Shown here: piece by piece, positions 15,170 to 21,870 of the stretch
Layout: each line of letters begins with the position of its first letter
Numbering within the stretch: the first letter of the stretch is position 1
Source of the DNA: Alphaproteobacteria bacterium
GTDB taxonomy: Bacteria > Pseudomonadota > Alphaproteobacteria > Rickettsiales > JADKJE01
Direction of reading: 5' to 3'
Length of the DNA stretch: 21,870 nucleotides
Assembly (NCBI GenBank): GCA_016722515.1
Contig: JADKJE010000030.1
Coordinates: 1-21,870, forward strand
Made by a program: the position numbers and the translations under genes
The notes under the pieces: generated by a model
What the model was told of the DNA's origin: nothing
What the model saw: only the letters and a program-made list of their open reading frames with translations
Database searches by the model: none

Positions 15170-15437
15170 TGCATACCTCCATTGTATTCGTTCTGATTAC
15201 TTTACCATCCGCAACCATGACGTTATGCGGGTTTATGTAGTACTTCCCTTGCGAGACGATCCAGCCATTCACGCGGGCGTACCGTACAATCGCTTGAAGC
15301 GTGCCATAACTGATTGACATGGCGCGGGCGAGATCGGCTCTGAACATGGGTTCTTTTGAAAGCAGGGAAAGCATCTGGGAGATGTACCTTTCCCTTTGCG
15401 CCAACTGCCTTTGAAGTGTTTTTGGGTTCGTCGTCAT
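15162..15437 (-). CDS. Small winged-helix/helix-turn-helix protein
   Basis: This 91-residue intact protein starts at ATG behind AAAGG. Residues about 15-65 look like a winged helix: QRERYISQMLSLLSKEPMFR, ADLARAMSISYGTLQAIVRY, then GWIVSQGKYYINP as the wing. It is the first gene downstream of the 11-bp repeat array, so it may bind that array as a regulator or replication initiator. That link is inferred from proximity only. The stop overlaps the next small gene by eight bases. Confidence 0.65.
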   Translation of the reverse strand: MTTNPKTLQRQLAQRERYISQMLSLLSKEPMFRADLARAMSISYGTLQAIVRYARVNGWIVSQGKYYINPHNVMVADGKVIRTNTMEVCND

Positions 15438-15448
15438 AAGTAACCTTT

Positions 15449-15480
15449 GTATATATATAAATACTTTATCTTAGTATGTA
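15449..15480. other. AT-rich tract next to the repeat array
   Basis: A TATATATATA-containing run of almost pure A/T lies between the repeat array and the wHTH start. With the array it resembles the iteron plus AT-rich layout of replication origins, or a promoter region for the wHTH gene. TATAAA- and TATTAT-like hexamers occur nearby (15515-15545) without convincing -35 partners. Confidence 0.35.
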
Positions 15481-15547
15481 GTAGTAGGGGAAAGTACAAG
15501 TCCCATTTTTACCGCGCCATATAATAAAGCGTGATTTTATAGCAGGA

Positions 15548-15696
15548 TTTCGCGGTACAACTGGCGTACAACTGGCGTACAACCTCGGTACAACTTGCGC
15601 GATTTTGGTACATCTGTCACGCTTCGACCTCTTGCGCGTGTTTTCGCGGTACAACTGCCTGAGTTGTACCGGACTTGTACCGGACTTGTACCGACT
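15548..15696. repeat. Array of 11-bp GTACAA repeats in both orientations
   Basis: GTACAA occurs at 15555, 15566, 15577 and 15588, exactly 11 bases apart (unit GTACAACTGGC with variants). A degenerate GTACAT lies at 15608. Another GTACAA is at 15649, and TTGTAC (the reverse complement) at 15664, 15675 and 15686, again 11 apart (unit TTGTACCGGAC). CGGTACAAC (15647-15655) and GTTGTACCG (15663-15671) form a perfect 9-bp inverted repeat around seven bases. TTTCGCGGTACAACTG occurs twice exactly (15548 and 15642). The region 15438-15716 has no convincing gene. One helical turn per repeat suggests cooperative binding on one DNA face, as at origins, partition sites or operators. Confidence 0.85.
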
Positions 15697-15716
15697 CCGG
15701 GACTATATGCGCCGCG

Positions 15717-16074
15717 TCAATTTCCGGGATCGTAAAGCAAACAATAGTCCTCTGTCACGTCTGGGAGGTTCTGAAATTGGCGTTCAAATTCCAGCCGTCC
15801 TCCGACCAGTACCACACAACAAATCCTTTTTGCATTTGGTCAATGTTGAGATAATAAGCGGCTTTTGATCTGCCTCGCACCGTGGCAATTCCTTCCAGCA
15901 AACAACCATCTGCCCGCATGATGGGGAGGGATTTCGCGGGAATGGTATTGATTACCCGTAGCGGGTCATAGATACCGAATACCTCCATAACTTTGCGGCG
16001 GTTTCCAATGATATTCCCATTCCAACGCACGGCGGGCAGTACTTCTTTTTTGGGATGATGTATTTACGCGCCAT
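15717..16074 (-). CDS. Putative small DNA-binding protein (two indels)
   Basis: The true start is the ATG at 16074, seven bases after GGAGGG and three bases after the preceding gene's stop. One missing A in the A6 run (16046-16051) gives MARKYIIPKKEVLPAVRWNG and continues NIIGNRRKVMEVFGIYDPLR. The plain frame would start only at a GTG inside this. A second, less certain missing base near 15795 changes the end from NANFRTSQT (stop 15755) to LEFERQFQNLPDVTEDYCLL with stop at 15717. Total is about 119 residues. The KVMEVFGIYDPLRVINTIPA region resembles a short HTH used by phage packaging or excision proteins, but no family is certain. It lies just upstream of the repeat array. Confidence 0.5.
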
Positions 16075-16220
16075 TTATAAGCCCTCCAATTGTTGAATTA
16101 CTAAATATAAATCTTCGTCAGGCGTGTACCCAACGGCCTACCAGCCGCATCAAACTCATCACGCCAAACTTCCTTCAATTCTTCTATCGCTTTTCTGATT
16201 GTTTCGTTTCTTTCCTTCAT
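16075..16220 (-). CDS. Small helical protein (one indel)
   Basis: The gene starts at ATG 16220 nine bases after AAGGAG. The first frame reads MKERNETIRKAIEELKEVWR and DEFDAAGRPLG. One missing G in the GGG at 16129-16131 gives YTPDEDLYLVIQQLEGL with TAA ending next to the following ATG. The corrected product is 48 residues, mostly amphipathic helix, function unknown. The ribosome site is inside an inverted repeat (16231-16258). Confidence 0.55.
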
Positions 16221-16230
16221 AATGCAAATC

Positions 16231-16258
16231 TCCTTTGACAAAATAATACATCAAAGGA
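16231..16258 (-). promoter_or_regulatory. Inverted repeat covering a ribosome-binding site
   Basis: TCCTTTGA and TCAAAGGA are perfect inverted 8-bp arms around 12 AT-rich bases. On the minus strand the downstream arm contains the AAGGAG of the 16075-16220 gene, so folding would hide it. It could be a translational control hairpin or an operator. Confidence 0.5.
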
Positions 16259-16299
16259 AGATTAGAAACATATCAAAATCATTGCAACTTCATTGCAGA

Positions 16300-17115
16300 T
16301 TATTCCATCAATAGGGGACGGTGTATCTTTATCAGGCCGTTTGTTGATACCTCTGCAAGTCCCACGCCTATATCGTTGCGCTGGAAAGCGGATACCTTTT
16401 GACCGAAGCGCGTTTTCATTTGGAAAGAGGGGGTTATCATGGCGTAATGCGTTTGCCAATCTTGACTATAAGATGCCATGATAGCCTTGTGATAATGGGA
16501 GGATATTACAAGGTCAGGCATTTCCCGCTTTTCTTTTAGACTGTTAAAGTATAGGGCTTTGATAGCGTTTGATAATCCATTACCCTCATTTTGTCCATTG
16601 CCCGCGCCAGCCCACTGATGGACATACCATATCTTGCGCCCGTATTGTGTGAGTTTTAGTTCATCATGGAAGGTTGCGCCGAAGTCCTCAAAATGCTTGA
16701 TAATCCCTTGCTCGGTGTACCCTGTATGCGTTTCGGTTCCTGAGACATACCGCAATTCATCCCCATTTTTACACTGAATCCAATCTCATATAAAGTCATC
16801 CATAACCGCCTGATGAATTATGACGTGATCTTCAACCATCGGCGCGGATAATTGTATAGTTCTGTGGTGTATTCCTTCGATTGCATCCCCGTTATGGGTA
16901 ATTACCTTTTTGTATCCCGCGAAACGTTCCTTGATTGTCCTCGCACAATAAAGTAAATGGTCATACAGTTTTTGTTGATTAAATGAGTATGTTAGCAAAC
17001 GTTCTTTATCATCCGCCATTAGCGGAGGAAGGGAGATGGAGGGGGGGAATACAGCGCGGTCACTACCGCAATGAGTGTCAGAGATTGCAACGTTGATTAT
17101 GTCGCGCTCTTTCAT
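16300..17115 (-). CDS. Calcineurin-like metallophosphoesterase with in-frame TGA
   Basis: The gene has 271 sense positions if the in-frame TGA at 16786-16788 is read. Unlike the other broken genes, no frame change is needed. The first part has the DxH motif in NVAISDTHCGS and the GD motif in KVITHNGDAIEGIHHR. After the TGA come DWIQCKNGDELRYVSGTETH, covering the GNH-equivalent region, and the late HxH in LVISSHYHKA. These are the metal ligands of the calcineurin-like fold. A TGG-to-TGA change is the simplest explanation; TGA and TAG act as stops elsewhere here. The ATG overlaps the preceding stop (ATGA). Phage members are often found near packaging genes; the substrate is unknown. Confidence 0.8.
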
Positions 17116-17528
17116 TGCTTCTTTTCCGTAAAATCCCCGCCGCGTCTGCGGGTGGCTGCCGCTTTCATATCTCCTACCGCGTCCGTGAGTACGCCGAAAG
17201 TCGCGTTTTGTTGGCTGATAATCAACTGCTGATTTGTCAATATGGCGGCGATCCGTTCATTTGTTTGGGCCATTGAGACTGATAAATTTTGGATCGCCGC
17301 CGATATTGTACTGAGGGTTTTGGATCGTTCTAACTCCAATTCTCTGTGAAATTGCCGTTCTTGCTCTAGCTCGGTTTGCCGTTCCTGCCTTTGGTATTCC
17401 ATGTTTTTCATAGAGACAGGAACTAGCTTATTTGTGATAAACGGCCAAACTTCTTTATACAGAAAATAACTGACAAGGATTCCCCAGCCGCCATTAGATA
17501 ATAGGTTTGTAAAGTCGCTAATCCCCAT
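17112..17528 (-). CDS. Membrane-anchored coiled-coil protein
   Basis: This 138-residue intact protein has an N-terminal hydrophobic segment (LLSNGGWGILVSYFLYKEVW, about 9-28). A charged helix follows (ERQTELEQERQFHRELELER, about 50-70), then a long Gln/Ser/Thr heptad region to about residue 120 and a basic end (TRRRGGDF). The layout recalls BhlA/UviB-type small holin-like or spanin-like proteins, but it is longer and the coiled coil dominates. It lies between the portal and phosphoesterase genes with an ATGA overlap to the latter. A structural or lysis role cannot be decided. Confidence 0.6.
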   Translation of the reverse strand: MGISDFTNLLSNGGWGILVSYFLYKEVWPFITNKLVPVSMKNMEYQRQERQTELEQERQFHRELELERSKTLSTISAAIQNLSVSMAQTNERIAAILTNQQLIISQQNATFGVLTDAVGDMKAAATRRRGGDFTEKKQ

Positions 17529-17630
17529 ATCATTCCGCCGTGCCTAGTTGTACCATCACATATTGAAGCATGGGTATCCTTTTCGACTTGCCGTGTCTGT
17601 ACGGGCTTCCTGTGGGCTTCTATGGCACTT

Positions 17631-19131
17631 CTAGCCAACTCTTACCACTGGCGTACCCGCTTTTGGGGGTGTTCCTTTGACGATTGTACCTTTTTTCATG
17701 GTTGTTTGGACAGGGGCGGTATTAGGCGTTTCCCCTGAATCCCGCAAGTTTCATTGCAGACTTAGCAGGCACGCCGGCGCCCGTCAGCGCCGCCATTGTC
17801 GCGGCTTTTTCGTCAACGCTTTCGCCCCATGCTGAATCAACGTGCAATTCATGGTCAAAGTCGCCAGAGTCAAAAGTTCCGAGGGTCGCGGGGAATACGC
17901 CGTTATAAATGCCGATGGTCAAGGCCATTTCAAAGGCGCGGGATAGTGACGATAAAAAGTTATTGCGGGCTTCGGTTGCGCGGTCAACTGCGGCTCCGAG
18001 TAAGGTTCGCAAGGCGGTTCCGCTCATGGCGCTTTGGTCTGTGGGATTCATGGCGTACCAGCGCAACTCCGGCAAATCCTTTTTCAAGTTCTTCCATCTG
18101 TGCATTTAGGATCGCAAGCGCGTCCGAATAATCCACATTCGGGATTAAGCTTGAAATGGTAGCCAAGCCGGGGAGCGAGATAAGCCGCCCGAAGATTTGA
18201 CCGATTACGCCTGTAATTGTGGAGCCGGAAGGTACAGGGCTTGCGCTTGTGTCGGTATTCACGCGCGGCGGGGGGAGGGGTCGGCCTTGCGCGTCTGTGC
18301 TGTTTGCGGAGGCGATAAAGACAGGCTCGCCAAAGGCAAAGAGTAAATCATGCAAACGGGTTGCAGCCCTGTTAGCTTCGTAAATCTTGTCAAGCGCATG
18401 GTACACACAACCTTGCCCGCGTGCGTCCCCGTTGTCGCGGAATTTTGTATGCACTACGGGAATGAAGTCAATACCCAATTCAGAAAAGGCGGTTACTTCT
18501 TTGGGTTGCCCTAACTGCTTGACGGGAGTTGTTCGGGCGTCTGTCCCTGCCAGATTTGCAGGGTCTTTGTTTCAGCGTCCCACACTTCCACGTAATTTTC
18601 AGGCATGTCATTGTCACCGAGTACAGGAATATCAAGCCGCAAATAGGTCAAGAATTGACGGCTATCTTCCTCGAAGTCTGTCACAAAGAACGGGGATATA
18701 TCTTCGATGTATGTCTTTTGTTTATCCCCACGCACGCGGATAAATGAGTCCCCGTACAGTGAAAAGCCTCGAATCATTGCGCCTTTGTTGTTTCCAATGT
18801 TGCTATCCTTCACAACTTGGTCAATCGCTTCAATCAAAGGCTGATTCGGTTGCTCTTCGCCCTCTGTGGGTTTTTCGCCGCCGATGTACGCCATAACCTT
18901 GATTTCTTTACCGGGTAGCATCTTCGAGGCGTAAAACTCAACCGATCTGTTTACCACGGTTCGGAGGCGGCGGGTTGTGTCATCTTCGATAATGGCTTCA
19001 TCGTTGTTATATAGCCCGTACAGCGCGTTATACAGGTTATTGTAGTCGTAAGGCAAAACGGAAGGAACGCCGCCCGGCCCCTCTTTATTCGTGCCTGTGA
19101 TGAAGTCCCAAATTTGATTGATCGTTGTCAT
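17631..19131 (-). CDS. Portal protein (three or more indels)
   Basis: This gene forms the dodecameric DNA channel at the capsid vertex. The sequence falls into three frames that join cleanly. The N-terminal part (MTTINQIWDFITGTNKEGPG) runs to a stop at 18511. A missing C in the CCC at 18524-18526 gives PVKQLGQPKEVTAFSELGID and on. An extra A in the A5 at 18080-18084 then joins MEELEKDLPELRWYAMNPTD, followed by AMSGTALRTLLGAAVDRATE, a portal clip/wing signature. An extra G in the G4 at 17732-17735 extends the end to TIVKGTPPKAGTPVVRVG (17631). Two more possible indels would carry it to TGA at 17530, just before the next ATG. Corrected length is about 500 residues, normal for portals. It starts at an ATGA overlap. 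Confidence 0.85.
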
Positions 19132-19487
19132 TGTGTCACCTGTGTTTCTGTGGTTGTCACGGTTGCGCCACTTTGCGCGGCGAGTAGATCGGCTTCCAGC
19201 TTTTCAATCTTGCGTTCTAGGCGGCGGATTTCTCCAGCCTCTTGCGCCTTGCCCTTATATTTCCGCATGTGTTCGCCGCATGTGTTTTTATATCCTTCAT
19301 CAGTAGGATACCCAAAGGTAGCGACCCGTTCACATCCGTATTCATCACAGACAATCACAACCGCGTTTACTGTGTAGCATGATGGACATGCTACGATAAT
19401 ACGCCCCTTAATAAATGGATTGTTATCAATGAGAAGTTGATCGTCATCCGTAATCGTTTGGCATTCAGTACATTTCCATTTTTTCAT
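19128..19487 (-). CDS. Zinc-ribbon protein with C-terminal coiled coil
   Basis: This 119-residue intact protein sits between the large terminase and portal genes, overlapping both by ATGA. Cysteine pairs are at 6/9 (CTEC), 34/37 (CPSC) and 47/52, with C70 and H73 (CGEH), enough for two zinc sites. Residues 82-104 form a charged heptad helix (IRRLERKIEKLEADLLAAQS). The position suggests a packaging accessory role, perhaps contacting terminase or portal, but no named family is recognised. Confidence 0.65.
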   Translation of the reverse strand: MKKWKCTECQTITDDDQLLIDNNPFIKGRIIVACPSCYTVNAVVIVCDEYGCERVATFGYPTDEGYKNTCGEHMRKYKGKAQEAGEIRRLERKIEKLEADLLAAQSGATVTTTETQVTQ

Positions 19488-20972
19488 TGTATGATTGTCC
19501 TTCCCGTGGTGCGGGCTTGTAATCCTTCAGCAAGATAATAACTCAGGTAGTCACAGAGTTGTGAAAATGCGTCAACTTGATCTTTATAAGCAGAGTTGGG
19601 GAAGTTGAATAATTCCGCTTCCCAATCGATCATCCAATCAGAGTCCGCCGATGGGGGAGGGAGTATGACACATCCCTTTTCGCACCATTTCGCCGCCTCG
19701 TATGCCCGCGCTATCTTGTCGCCTTTCGGCGTGTACGGCATGACCTTATCAGCAAACGCGCTGATTTGTTTCATGCTTTGGATGACCTGAATACCGCTCG
19801 ATTTATTTTCAATGATTATATCCCGTGTGTACTGGCTTTTCATACCGCCGTATTTCTTCGCTTGCTCTTCAATGGCATATTGCAATTGTGGAAACTCAAT
19901 CTTTTTACGCCAAATGTCACGGATATATAGTTTATAGTCGGGTGTCAATTCGCCAACAATCCCGCATGTATAAGCGGCGGTGTCCTGAATTGACGCGGCG
20001 GTATCCCATGAAAAGTATCTACCCACACAAGGGACAGAGGGTTTTGCGAACTGCGAACCAGTCCCGCTTAAAGATAGCGCCGACAAGCGGGGTGGGTCGC
20101 TGTTGGAATTGCCCAGCTACGCCGATTTCCGAGAGTGGCAACTTCAAAACGTCTAACTCTTTTCGCCCGATATGCTCCGGCCAGAGTAGCGTATCTTTTT
20201 CGGTACGCGGGTCAGTGAGTCCGATGGACGAATGAAAGCGGGTGACGCATTCCCATTCAGCGGGCAAGATAACAAACTCCCACGGGTCGCCGCGTTCTAT
20301 GATATGCCCGCATAAGTCCTCATCATGTAGCCGTTGCATGATAAGTATTTTCTTTACGGTCTTTGGGTCATTCCCGCGCATGTGGATTGAATTGTCATAC
20401 GTGTAATTCACCCGCTCGCGCTCGGCTTTGCTGTTGGCCTTTGTCGCGTCTAACGGGTCATCAATAATCAGATAATCCCCGCCTTGCCCAGTGATGGATC
20501 CGCCCGTACCAAAACAGGAACGATAGCCGCCAAAGGTATTTTGAAAATTCTCTTTTGAATCTTGCCGCTTATTGATTACGATATGGAATCTTTCCTCGTA
20601 CCAACGGGAGGCGATAAGCTCGCGGCATTTCATGGAATCGCGCAAGGTCAACGCCTCGGAAAAGGAAAAGCAGAGAAACTTCGCGGCGGGTGTCTTTGTC
20701 CATACCCACGCGGGAAAGAACACGTTGCATAACAGGCTTTTCATGTGACGCGGCGGGACGTTCATCATTAGCGAGTTGGACGGGATACGCCCTTCAAATA
20801 ACGCCTGTAGATAATCGCAAATCATACGGATGTGCCAGCCGTCCTGATATATCGTTCCCTTCTCAACCAAAGGCCAAGCGGATACAACAAAGGCGTGAAA
20901 ATCTCGCCTGAGTAATTCCGCGTCAAGGTCTATGATTGTTACGGCTTCGATTTCTCTAACAGTTGCATCCAT
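19484..20972 (-). CDS. terL: Terminase large subunit (one indel)
   Basis: This is the motor ATPase and nuclease of DNA packaging. The N-terminal frame carries the Walker A-like NVPPRHMKS (71-79), Walker B YLIIDD (about 167-172) and a coupling region (ILIMQRLHDEDL). It then runs to a stop at 20019. The C-terminal frame carries the RNase H-fold nuclease, with YFSWDTAASIQDTAAYTCGI holding the first catalytic Asp and YKDQVDAFSQL the last. Removing one A from the A4 run at 20042-20045 joins them as FAVRKPSVPCVGRYFSWDTA, giving about 495 residues, the normal length. The start overlaps the TerS end by 34 bases. A programmed +1 shift on AAA-A is formally possible but unusual for TerL. Confidence 0.93.
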
Positions 20973-21283
20973 GTTTTTAATTCTTCATCCGTGAGTTTAG
21001 ACAAGTCGGGCTTTTCTTCGCTCTGCATTTCGATTTTGTCAGGTACTTTTCCGTATGCGCGATTTGTCAGCGCGTCCCAAAATTGGTAATTACCTTTTTT
21101 TGCAAGAGATACCGCAACCTCGGTCATTTCTTCAATGACGCTTTTCTTTTTGCCGTCGTTATCCGCTTCCAAAAACTCGCGCACATATTCGCCGAAGGTT
21201 TGATTTAGCGGTTTGCGTCCCTTGCGATTTATGCGCGGATCACCTTTCGCAAACGGTTTTCCGACTGGCATAGATTTTTTCAT
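20939..21283 (-). CDS. Terminase small subunit-like protein
   Basis: This 114-residue intact protein sits directly upstream of TerL and overlaps it. Its N-terminus (MKKSMPVGKPFAKGDPRINR, then KGRKPLNQTFGEYVREFLEA) is the DUF5681-type start often found in small terminase-like proteins. The body is helical (VIEEMTEVAVSLAKKGNYQF, then DALTNRAYGKV). The C-terminus is acidic then helical (LTDEELKTWMQLLEKSKP). It would recognise phage DNA and load TerL. It starts at ATG with AGGA about ten bases upstream. No clear HTH is visible. Confidence 0.75.
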   Translation of the reverse strand: MKKSMPVGKPFAKGDPRINRKGRKPLNQTFGEYVREFLEADNDGKKKSVIEEMTEVAVSLAKKGNYQFWDALTNRAYGKVPDKIEMQSEEKPDLSKLTDEELKTWMQLLEKSKP

Positions 21284-21406
21284 GCGTGATTATTCCTAGA
21301 TAAAATGATTGCAACTATTTTTGATGGGTCTTTGTAGTCCATGTCATCGGTACAGTGGACGATAAAGACGCAGTAAATAAAATAAGTTGAACCTGCGTTT
21401 TGTGCG

Positions 21407-21434
21407 ATTATAGTCAAGAGTTTGAACTATTCAA
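21407..21434 (-). promoter_or_regulatory. Promoter upstream of the packaging operon
   Basis: On the minus strand TTGAAT (21429-21434) and a perfect TATAAT (21407-21412) are 16 bases apart. Transcription would begin near 21400, about 115 bases before the TerS ATG. The interval 21284-21483 has no gene. Confidence 0.6.
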
Positions 21435-21483
21435 TTGGTTACGCATCAGCAAATCCAGCCGTACCAGACAGCAAGTAATCTTG

Positions 21484-21597
21484 CTACTCTAGTTGCTGTT
21501 GCACTGCCACTGATGATCTTGCAAATGGTGTTGTGTGTGCAATGCCGCCGCCCGGATTAAAGATGTTGACCCCAAACAATGTCAACAACCACTTCAT
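21484..21597 (-). CDS. Small protein of unknown function
   Basis: This is a 37-codon frame from an ATG that overlaps the stop of the upstream gene as ATGA, the pattern used by real genes here. The sequence begins MKWLLTLFGVNIFNPGGGIA and ends VAVQQQLE at TAG. The same frame continues past the TAG as QDYLLSGTAGFADA to a TAA at about 21442, so the true end may be later if the TAG is an error. Function is unknown. Confidence 0.4.
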   Translation of the reverse strand: MKWLLTLFGVNIFNPGGGIAHTTPFARSSVAVQQQLE

Positions 21598-21870
21598 AGT
21601 CCCTTATTTATTTCGCAATATGCGGTCACTGTTCCATTTCCGACGGTTGGGTTGGTCCATACAAACGACCATGTTAGTTGGCGGGTGTTGGAAAGTGGAT
21701 ATTGAATCAGGTTCTTGTTTGTACGGGTTGGAACTGTCCATAAATAACTTGTGGCGACTAGTGATAAAGGTCGCGGCAACCCCCCAATGTTAGCAACTTC
21801 ATCAGTAGAGGCGGGGGCGTCGAAAACCGCATAAGTATCTACTGTTGCGGTTGCGCTAAAATCACTGTAA
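21594..21870 (-). CDS. C-terminal part of a beta-rich protein (partial)
   Basis: An open minus-strand frame enters from the right edge and ends at TGA after about 91 residues. The sequence is rich in beta-forming and Thr/Asn/Val residues (YSDFSATATVDTYAVFDAPA, PRPLSLVATSYLWTVPTRTN, LTWSFVWTNPTVGNGTVTAY), like the end of a tail fibre or other surface protein. No start is in the window. With the left-edge minor tail gene it suggests tail genes continue around a circular or permuted map, which is inference. Confidence 0.55.
   Translation of the reverse strand, partial: YSDFSATATVDTYAVFDAPASTDEVANIGGLPRPLSLVATSYLWTVPTRTNKNLIQYPLSNTRQLTWSFVWTNPTVGNGTVTAYCEINKGL

Noticed and set aside
15466..15654. 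62-residue minus-strand frame running through the repeat array.
   Set aside because: It starts from TTG with no ribosome site, and its sequence is just the repeat read in one frame.
15548..15696. CRISPR array.
   Set aside because: Units are 11 bp with no unique spacers of 25-40 bp, and repeats occur in both orientations.
17423..17638. 71-residue minus-strand frame after the portal.
   Set aside because: Its second half overlaps the membrane coiled-coil gene in another frame. Only the first part may be real, as a displaced piece of the portal C-terminus.
16300..21597. Alternative genetic code (TGA as Trp or TAG as Gln) to explain in-frame stops.
   Set aside because: TAG ends the tail tube and coiled-coil genes, and TGA ends several genes in ATGA overlaps. 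Most breaks are frame changes, which recoding does not explain.

Overview
The window is a tailed double-stranded DNA phage or prophage (Caudoviricetes) with a long non-contractile, siphovirus-type tail. Every supported gene is on the minus strand, so transcription runs from high to low coordinates. Genes are tightly packed, with many ATGA and TAATG stop/start overlaps and GGAGG-type ribosome sites, which points to a bacterial host. Nothing in the sequence identifies the host genus. No integrase, attachment site or host gene is visible, so virus versus prophage cannot be settled here.

Right to left, the layout reads as three transcription blocks. Block A (about 21.4 to 12.86 kb) opens with a good promoter and carries the packaging genes (TerS, TerL, a zinc-ribbon protein, portal), a membrane coiled-coil protein and a metallophosphoesterase. 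Two small DNA-binding-like proteins follow, flanking an array of 11-bp repeats, then a VRR-NUC-type nuclease, a DUF115-like protein, an HNH/AP2 endonuclease and a holin-like protein, ending at a perfect 12-bp terminator hairpin. Block B (12.8 to 8.06 kb) has an acidic protein, a possible ssDNA-annealing protein, a four-helix membrane protein with a helix-turn-helix tail, zinc proteins, a second DUF115-like protein and an endonuclease VII, ending at a second terminator. Block C (7.97 kb to the left edge) is the capsid and tail block: scaffold, decoration, major capsid, connectors, tail completion, tail tube, tail assembly chaperones with a classical -1 frameshift, tape measure, and a minor tail protein with a LamG domain that runs off the left edge. 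The packaging genes and the capsid genes are therefore about 10 kb apart.

Many genes are broken by single-base indels, mostly in short homopolymers. Reading across them restores family-typical proteins that end exactly on the next gene's overlapping start codon. They cluster between about 10 and 21 kb and in the first 350 bases, and are absent from about 0.35 to 10 kb. I read most as sequencing or assembly errors, but real decay is not excluded. One gene, the metallophosphoesterase, carries an in-frame TGA. Reconstructed genes are given at full extent and the break points are stated.

The points most worth following up are the 11-bp repeat array (a likely origin or operator), the TerS-like N-terminus shared by endonuclease VII, and the membrane-anchored HTH protein.
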